Source: Thermoproteota archaeon | Lineage (GTDB): Archaea; Korarchaeota; Korarchaeia; Korarchaeales; Korarchaeaceae | DNA: 8,629 nucleotides | Direction of reading: 5' to 3' | NCBI GenBank assembly: GCA_021158805.1 | Contig: JAGGTZ010000009.1 | Coordinates: forward strand, 1-8,629 | In this document: in pieces, positions 5,193-8,629 of the stretch | Layout: the number at the start of each line of letters is the position of its first letter | How positions within the stretch are numbered: position 1 is the stretch's first letter | Made by a program: the position numbers and the translations under genes | The notes under the pieces: model-generated | Told to the model about the DNA's origin: nothing | Databases searched by the model: none | The model's input: only the letters and a program-made list of their open reading frames with translations

Positions 5193-6290
5193 GTGACCCT
5201 TAGGATAGTGCAGATCTCCCACAAATTCCCGCCGCATCCCGGGGGGACTGAGTACCATGTTCATAAATTATCTCAATTCTTGGCCCGTAGGGGGCATGAT
5301 GTCACGGTACTTACAACCTTGTATAGGAGCGCTCCACGAGAGGAAATGCTTGATGGATTCACGGTCAAGAGATGTTCAGTGCTAGCATCACCCCTTAGAA
5401 ACCCCATATCTCTCGAGCTAGTTACAAAGGCGAGGGAACTCTCGAGAGATGCTGATATAACTCACCTCCACTCCGTCTACACATTCACTACAGTGATTCC
5501 TCTCCTACTAGGCGTAGTAAAATCCAAATCTGTGATCACACTTCATGGAAGGGCATACTACGAAGGATTTGGGAAGATCCTAGCTAAGGTATATGAACCG
5601 ATAGCATTTCGCATTTCTAGGAGGACTGACCTCCTAATAGCCCTTACAGAGCTCGATAGGGATCTTATGATCTCGAAGGGAATAGCTGAGAATAAGATAA
5701 GAGTTATCCCTAACTTCATTGATGTGAAGGAATTTGACAACTGGGCCCGAAGGTCTAAGCCAGCTGAGAGAGAGGCAGAGCTGCAGCTAGTCTTCGTGGG
5801 CAATCTTGTGGAGGCAAAAGGAGTAGTTCAACTTGTGAAAGACCTTTCTCGAGTAGATGAAGATGTTGGCCTCTGGATCATTGGAGAGGGACCACTAGAA
5901 GCCAGGATTAGGAATATCGCACGTATAACAAAAGGAATAAGGCTACTCGGATCTAAGGACAGGAGAGGGATAGTCCCCTACATAATGGGGGCAGATGCCG
6001 TCATATTACCATCTAAGAGCGAGGGATTTCCAACCATAGCTCTTGAAGCTTTAACTCTAAGAAAACCACTAATTTTGTCTGATATAGCTGTCCATAAAGC
6101 TCTCTTTCAACAAGTAGCTATATTTTACAGTCCCGGAGATCCTGTCTCTCTGAACAGGGCTCTGAAAAAGCTTAACTCACGAGAATTGGTGGATCTAGTC
6201 AATAGAGGTAGAAAGATGGTAGAGGAGAAGTACGACCTAAGTGTGGTAGGGGACCAGATAGAATCCCTTTATTACGAGCTCTACAGGTAA
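5193..6290 (+). CDS. GT4-family glycosyltransferase
   Basis: The 365-residue protein is a GT-B fold retaining glycosyltransferase of family GT4. It opens with RIVQISHKFPPHPGGTE (4-20), the acceptor-side glycine loop. It continues with HLHSVYTF (91-98), ITLHGRAY (115-122), VIPNFIDVKEF (171-181), and the donor-binding half with LVFVGNLVEAKG (199-210), LWIIGEGP (227-234), and LPSKSEGFPTIALEAL (272-287), where E277 and E285 form the E-x7-E signature. Such enzymes transfer hexoses from nucleotide sugars to lipids or glycans at the inner membrane face; there are no membrane helices. The GTG at 5193 is chosen over TTG 5148, because the conserved N-terminus begins there and a GGAGGGG sits about 12 nt upstream. 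It follows the recombinase by 4 nt. Substrate is unknown; S-layer N-glycan or lipid glycosylation is plausible. Confidence 0.87.
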   Translation: MTLRIVQISHKFPPHPGGTEYHVHKLSQFLARRGHDVTVLTTLYRSAPREEMLDGFTVKRCSVLASPLRNPISLELVTKARELSRDADITHLHSVYTFTTVIPLLLGVVKSKSVITLHGRAYYEGFGKILAKVYEPIAFRISRRTDLLIALTELDRDLMISKGIAENKIRVIPNFIDVKEFDNWARRSKPAEREAELQLVFVGNLVEAKGVVQLVKDLSRVDEDVGLWIIGEGPLEARIRNIARITKGIRLLGSKDRRGIVPYIMGADAVILPSKSEGFPTIALEALTLRKPLILSDIAVHKALFQQVAIFYSPGDPVSLNRALKKLNSRELVDLVNRGRKMVEEKYDLSVVGDQIESLYYELYR

Positions 6291-6295
6291 ACTAT

Positions 6296-6340
6296 TTTAA
6301 GAGCTGTAGGGCTTAAAGACGAACTATCATTACTTTTAGA
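6296..6340 (+). terminator. Possible weak terminator after the glycosyltransferase
   Basis: TTTAAG (6296-6301) pairs with CTTAAA (6312-6317) around a 10-nt loop, a few bases after the stop codon at 6290, and the following stretch is T-rich. The stem is short and the T-runs brief, so this is a weak call for the end of the five-gene transcript. Confidence 0.2.
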
Positions 6341-6392
6341 GCTACTAATCATTCCTTAATCTGTGGATGATAAAACCGGCTGTCTCGTTAAC

Positions 6393-6402
6393 TGTTTTAA
6401 GA
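6393..6402 (+). promoter_or_regulatory. TATA box of the secreted phosphoesterase gene
   Basis: TGTTTTAAGA is centred about 25 nt before the ATG at 6423, which predicts a leaderless transcript. No Shine-Dalgarno precedes the ATG. It indicates that the phosphoesterase has its own promoter and is not part of the upstream operon, from which it is separated by 132 bp. Confidence 0.5.
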
Positions 6403-6422
6403 AACCTAGGTCTAGCTAACAT

Positions 6423-8629
6423 ATGGCTAAATTGAATAACTTAGTGCTACTGGCGGCCATATTTATACTCACCCCTTCCCTCATTCCCATTGCTTCATCT
6501 CCGGAGCTACCCCATAGATTTAGGTATGTGGTGGATGTGCCGACAGTAGGTTCATATGAAACCACGATTGATCCGCTGAATCCAGGGTTTTACCTCAATG
6601 ATACCTTGGATCCTTACTCTATTAGGGTTCTGGCGCCATCTGGGAATGAGGTACCTGTGTATCTGGAATTTGAGACCGAGCAGCCAATTAAAATGGAGGG
6701 GAACATAGAGAGACATAACTCATTCATTTTCCCTGAAAATAATGGATTCTGTTTTATTGGGACTAGTCCTGATGCATATGTCAAGATATTACTCGATAGA
6801 GGTGCTCTAGATAGTTCTCACGGCTTTACCTTCACTATTAAGGGGAACTTCACTGTCTTATTGAAAGACTCCTCACTTCCCACCGTGATAGCCGAGAAGG
6901 ATGTGGTATCGGAGAAATGGTCGCCTTTCTACATGAGGTACGACCCATCCAAATTGGATGAGAAGAGATTTTACTCAATCTTCCTAGTTCCTAGATCGGG
7001 TATTGGATGCATCTCCAATCTAAATTTAGTTTCAGGCAAACTCATCGTGAGATGGAACGCAGATGTACCAGGAAAATACGCGATCTATCTAGATACATTC
7101 CATAGCCCACCAAGACTTGTCAACATAACAGAGGGTAAGAGAGTAGAGATTGAGAATATGGAGGGATTTCAGATCATTCCCAGATTTAGGAAACATCTCA
7201 GTGGTAATGTAAGCCTCGCAGTAGAGGTCGTCGGCAATAGTACTGAGATAGAGAGTGTTCAAGCTAGGATAGACTATGAAGGGCAATATAACTGGTCCGA
7301 TCCATACGGAGTCCTCATAAACTTCAAACCTACCAGTAAAGGGATCTGGGAATCAAAATGGAATACATTAACTACATGGGATGGCAAACATATCTTAGTG
7401 ATAAGGGCCTTTGAGTCAAGTGGACGGTTCGCTGAATCTAAGGTGGAAGTTAGGATAGAGAATGTGAGAAATGGCACTATACTTGCTCCAGACAAGAAAG
7501 AATTTACCTTCATAGTAATGGGTGATAACAGACCGTCTGGTGGCATTAAGCAACCAGAAGTATACAGACAGTTACTTCAATACATGATCAGGGAGGAACC
7601 CGATCTATACTTCAATGTGGGTGATATAGTATATAGTGGCGAGTTAAGGGAATATGAGGATTTTGTAAGGGTTACAAGCTTGATTAAGGGCCCCCTGTTC
7701 ATAGCCGAGGGGAACCATGAAAACACAATAGGTGAGAAAGGGCAAGAGAATTTCATTGACTACTTTGGGAAACTCTTCTACTCCTTCGACTATGGGAATT
7801 CTCACTTCGTTATACTAAATGCCAATATACCAGGTCACAGGTATAGTATGAGTGATGAACAGATCTCTTGGCTAGAAGAGGACCTGTCAAGGTCCACCGC
7901 CTCACATAATTTCATCTTCATTCATCAACCCATTTATCCATATGCTCATGGTCTAGAAGATGAGATCGCCGAGAAGAAGCTCAGAGCCGTTCTCCAGGCT
8001 CATAAGGTGGACCTTGTCTTCCAGGGACACGAACACATGTTCTATGAGGGTGTTGAAGACGGGATCAGATATGTAATAACTGGGGGAGGAGGGGCAGAGC
8101 TAGATACCCAATATCCAAGCGAGTGCCTCTTCTTTCATTATATAGTAGTCAGGGTTTCAGGAGGAGAGGTCAGCTACAGGATAGTTAAGCCGCCAGTACT
8201 TGAGATAGAGGAGATACCAAGCCCAATCGATAGCTCTTCAATTAATATCCGAGGAAGGGTCCAACCATTCGCGCTTGTACGTGTGAATGGATCGGAGGTT
8301 AAGCCATCTGTATCCGGGGCTTTCACACATGAGGTAAATCTGAAGCCCGGACTTAATAGAATCATAGTAGAGGCGATTTACGATAAGGAGAGGTTATATA
8401 AGGAGATCCTAGTTGAATACAATCCACACTCAGACATAGAGATTGAGGGAAATCCCTTATCAGGTGGTGAGGTGGAAGCTTATGTCACCTGCATGGGTAA
8501 ACCTGCCGATGGTACATTGATTGTGGGTAAGACTAAGTACGCACTTACAGACGGGAGAGCAATTATTAAGCTACCGATCGTGAACGAGGAGGAGAATATA
8601 GAGATTGTATCAATAGTTAAAGGTTGCTA
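6423..8629 (+). CDS. Secreted multidomain calcineurin-like metallophosphoesterase, 3' end outside the window
   Basis: The frame is open from ATG 6423 to the window edge (735 residues seen, no stop). Residues 1-26 are a signal peptide: K3, a hydrophobic stretch 7-24, then ASS. Residues 27 to about 260 are beta-rich without a family I can name; 262-348 looks Ig-like (ending WDGKHILVIRAFESSGRFAE). The phosphoesterase spans about 360-585 with GDNR (D368, N369), VGDIVYSG (D401), GNHE (N431, H432), FIHQP (H501) and GHEH (H536, H538), so metal and phosphate ligands are present, except that the first motif has N/R instead of D-x-H. A second Ig-like domain, resembling glucodextranase-B type (590-667), and a further beta domain (671 to edge) follow. 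Eight N-x-S/T sequons (59, 142, 234, 262, 272, 290, 350, 622) lie outside the catalytic core. It likely hydrolyses phosphate esters at the cell surface; substrate unknown, and an anchor may lie beyond the edge. Confidence 0.85.
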   Translation, partial: MAKLNNLVLLAAIFILTPSLIPIASSPELPHRFRYVVDVPTVGSYETTIDPLNPGFYLNDTLDPYSIRVLAPSGNEVPVYLEFETEQPIKMEGNIERHNSFIFPENNGFCFIGTSPDAYVKILLDRGALDSSHGFTFTIKGNFTVLLKDSSLPTVIAEKDVVSEKWSPFYMRYDPSKLDEKRFYSIFLVPRSGIGCISNLNLVSGKLIVRWNADVPGKYAIYLDTFHSPPRLVNITEGKRVEIENMEGFQIIPRFRKHLSGNVSLAVEVVGNSTEIESVQARIDYEGQYNWSDPYGVLINFKPTSKGIWESKWNTLTTWDGKHILVIRAFESSGRFAESKVEVRIENVRNGTILAPDKKEFTFIVMGDNRPSGGIKQPEVYRQLLQYMIREEPDLYFNVGDIVYSGELREYEDFVRVTSLIKGPLFIAEGNHENTIGEKGQENFIDYFGKLFYSFDYGNSHFVILNANIPGHRYSMSDEQISWLEEDLSRSTASHNFIFIHQPIYPYAHGLEDEIAEKKLRAVLQAHKVDLVFQGHEHMFYEGVEDGIRYVITGGGGAELDTQYPSECLFFHYIVVRVSGGEVSYRIVKPPVLEIEEIPSPIDSSSINIRGRVQPFALVRVNGSEVKPSVSGAFTHEVNLKPGLNRIIVEAIYDKERLYKEILVEYNPHSDIEIEGNPLSGGEVEAYVTCMGKPADGTLIVGKTKYALTDGRAIIKLPIVNEEENIEIVSIVKGC

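Noticed and set aside
7089..7546. Short minus-strand reading frames within the phosphoesterase gene
   Set aside because: They are antisense to a long continuous plus-strand frame with clear family motifs and have no recognisable protein content.

Overview
The window reads as thermophile-like archaeal DNA, probably from the TACK (Thermoproteota/Korarchaeota-like) group. The evidence is: arginine and isoleucine codons are mostly AGA/AGG and ATA; several genes start about 25-27 nt after a TATA-like box and have no Shine-Dalgarno (leaderless style); and the gene set looks archaeal (an AsnRS-like asparagine synthetase, a XerA-type recombinase, a DUF167 protein, a secreted multidomain phosphoesterase). 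I cannot name a genus from sequence alone.

Left part, minus strand. Positions 1-39 are the first 13 codons of a gene that leaves the window, probably an AIM24/TIGR00266 family protein. About 245 bp of non-coding DNA follows, with a TATA-like box and two similar small palindromes. Positions 285-2797 hold a two-gene operon with ATGA stop/start overlap. First is an asparagine-synthetase/AsnRS paralogue lacking the anticodon-binding domain. Second is a stand-alone FMN glutamate-synthase-type domain without the usual 3Fe-4S cysteines. Together they suggest a coupled step in amino or amide nitrogen metabolism. Next, at 2993-3391, is a small four-helix membrane protein of unknown function.

Middle part, plus strand. 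A 44-bp divergent promoter region (3392-3435) separates the membrane protein gene from a tightly packed five-gene run: two tandem YbjN-like (CesT-fold) paralogues, a DUF167/YggU protein, a XerA-type tyrosine recombinase and a GT4 glycosyltransferase (3436-6290). Genes overlap by 20, 17 and 1 nt, and the last gap is 4 nt, so they are very likely co-transcribed. The functional logic of the set is not obvious.

Right part. After a 132-bp gap with a good TATA box, a large gene starts at 6423 and is open through the right edge (735 codons seen). It encodes an exported calcineurin-like metallophosphoesterase with beta-rich/Ig-like domains on both sides of the catalytic domain. It has eight N-glycosylation sequons, all outside the catalytic core. 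No rRNA, tRNA, CRISPR array, insertion sequence or intact mobile element was seen, and no gene-free stretch exceeds 300 bp.
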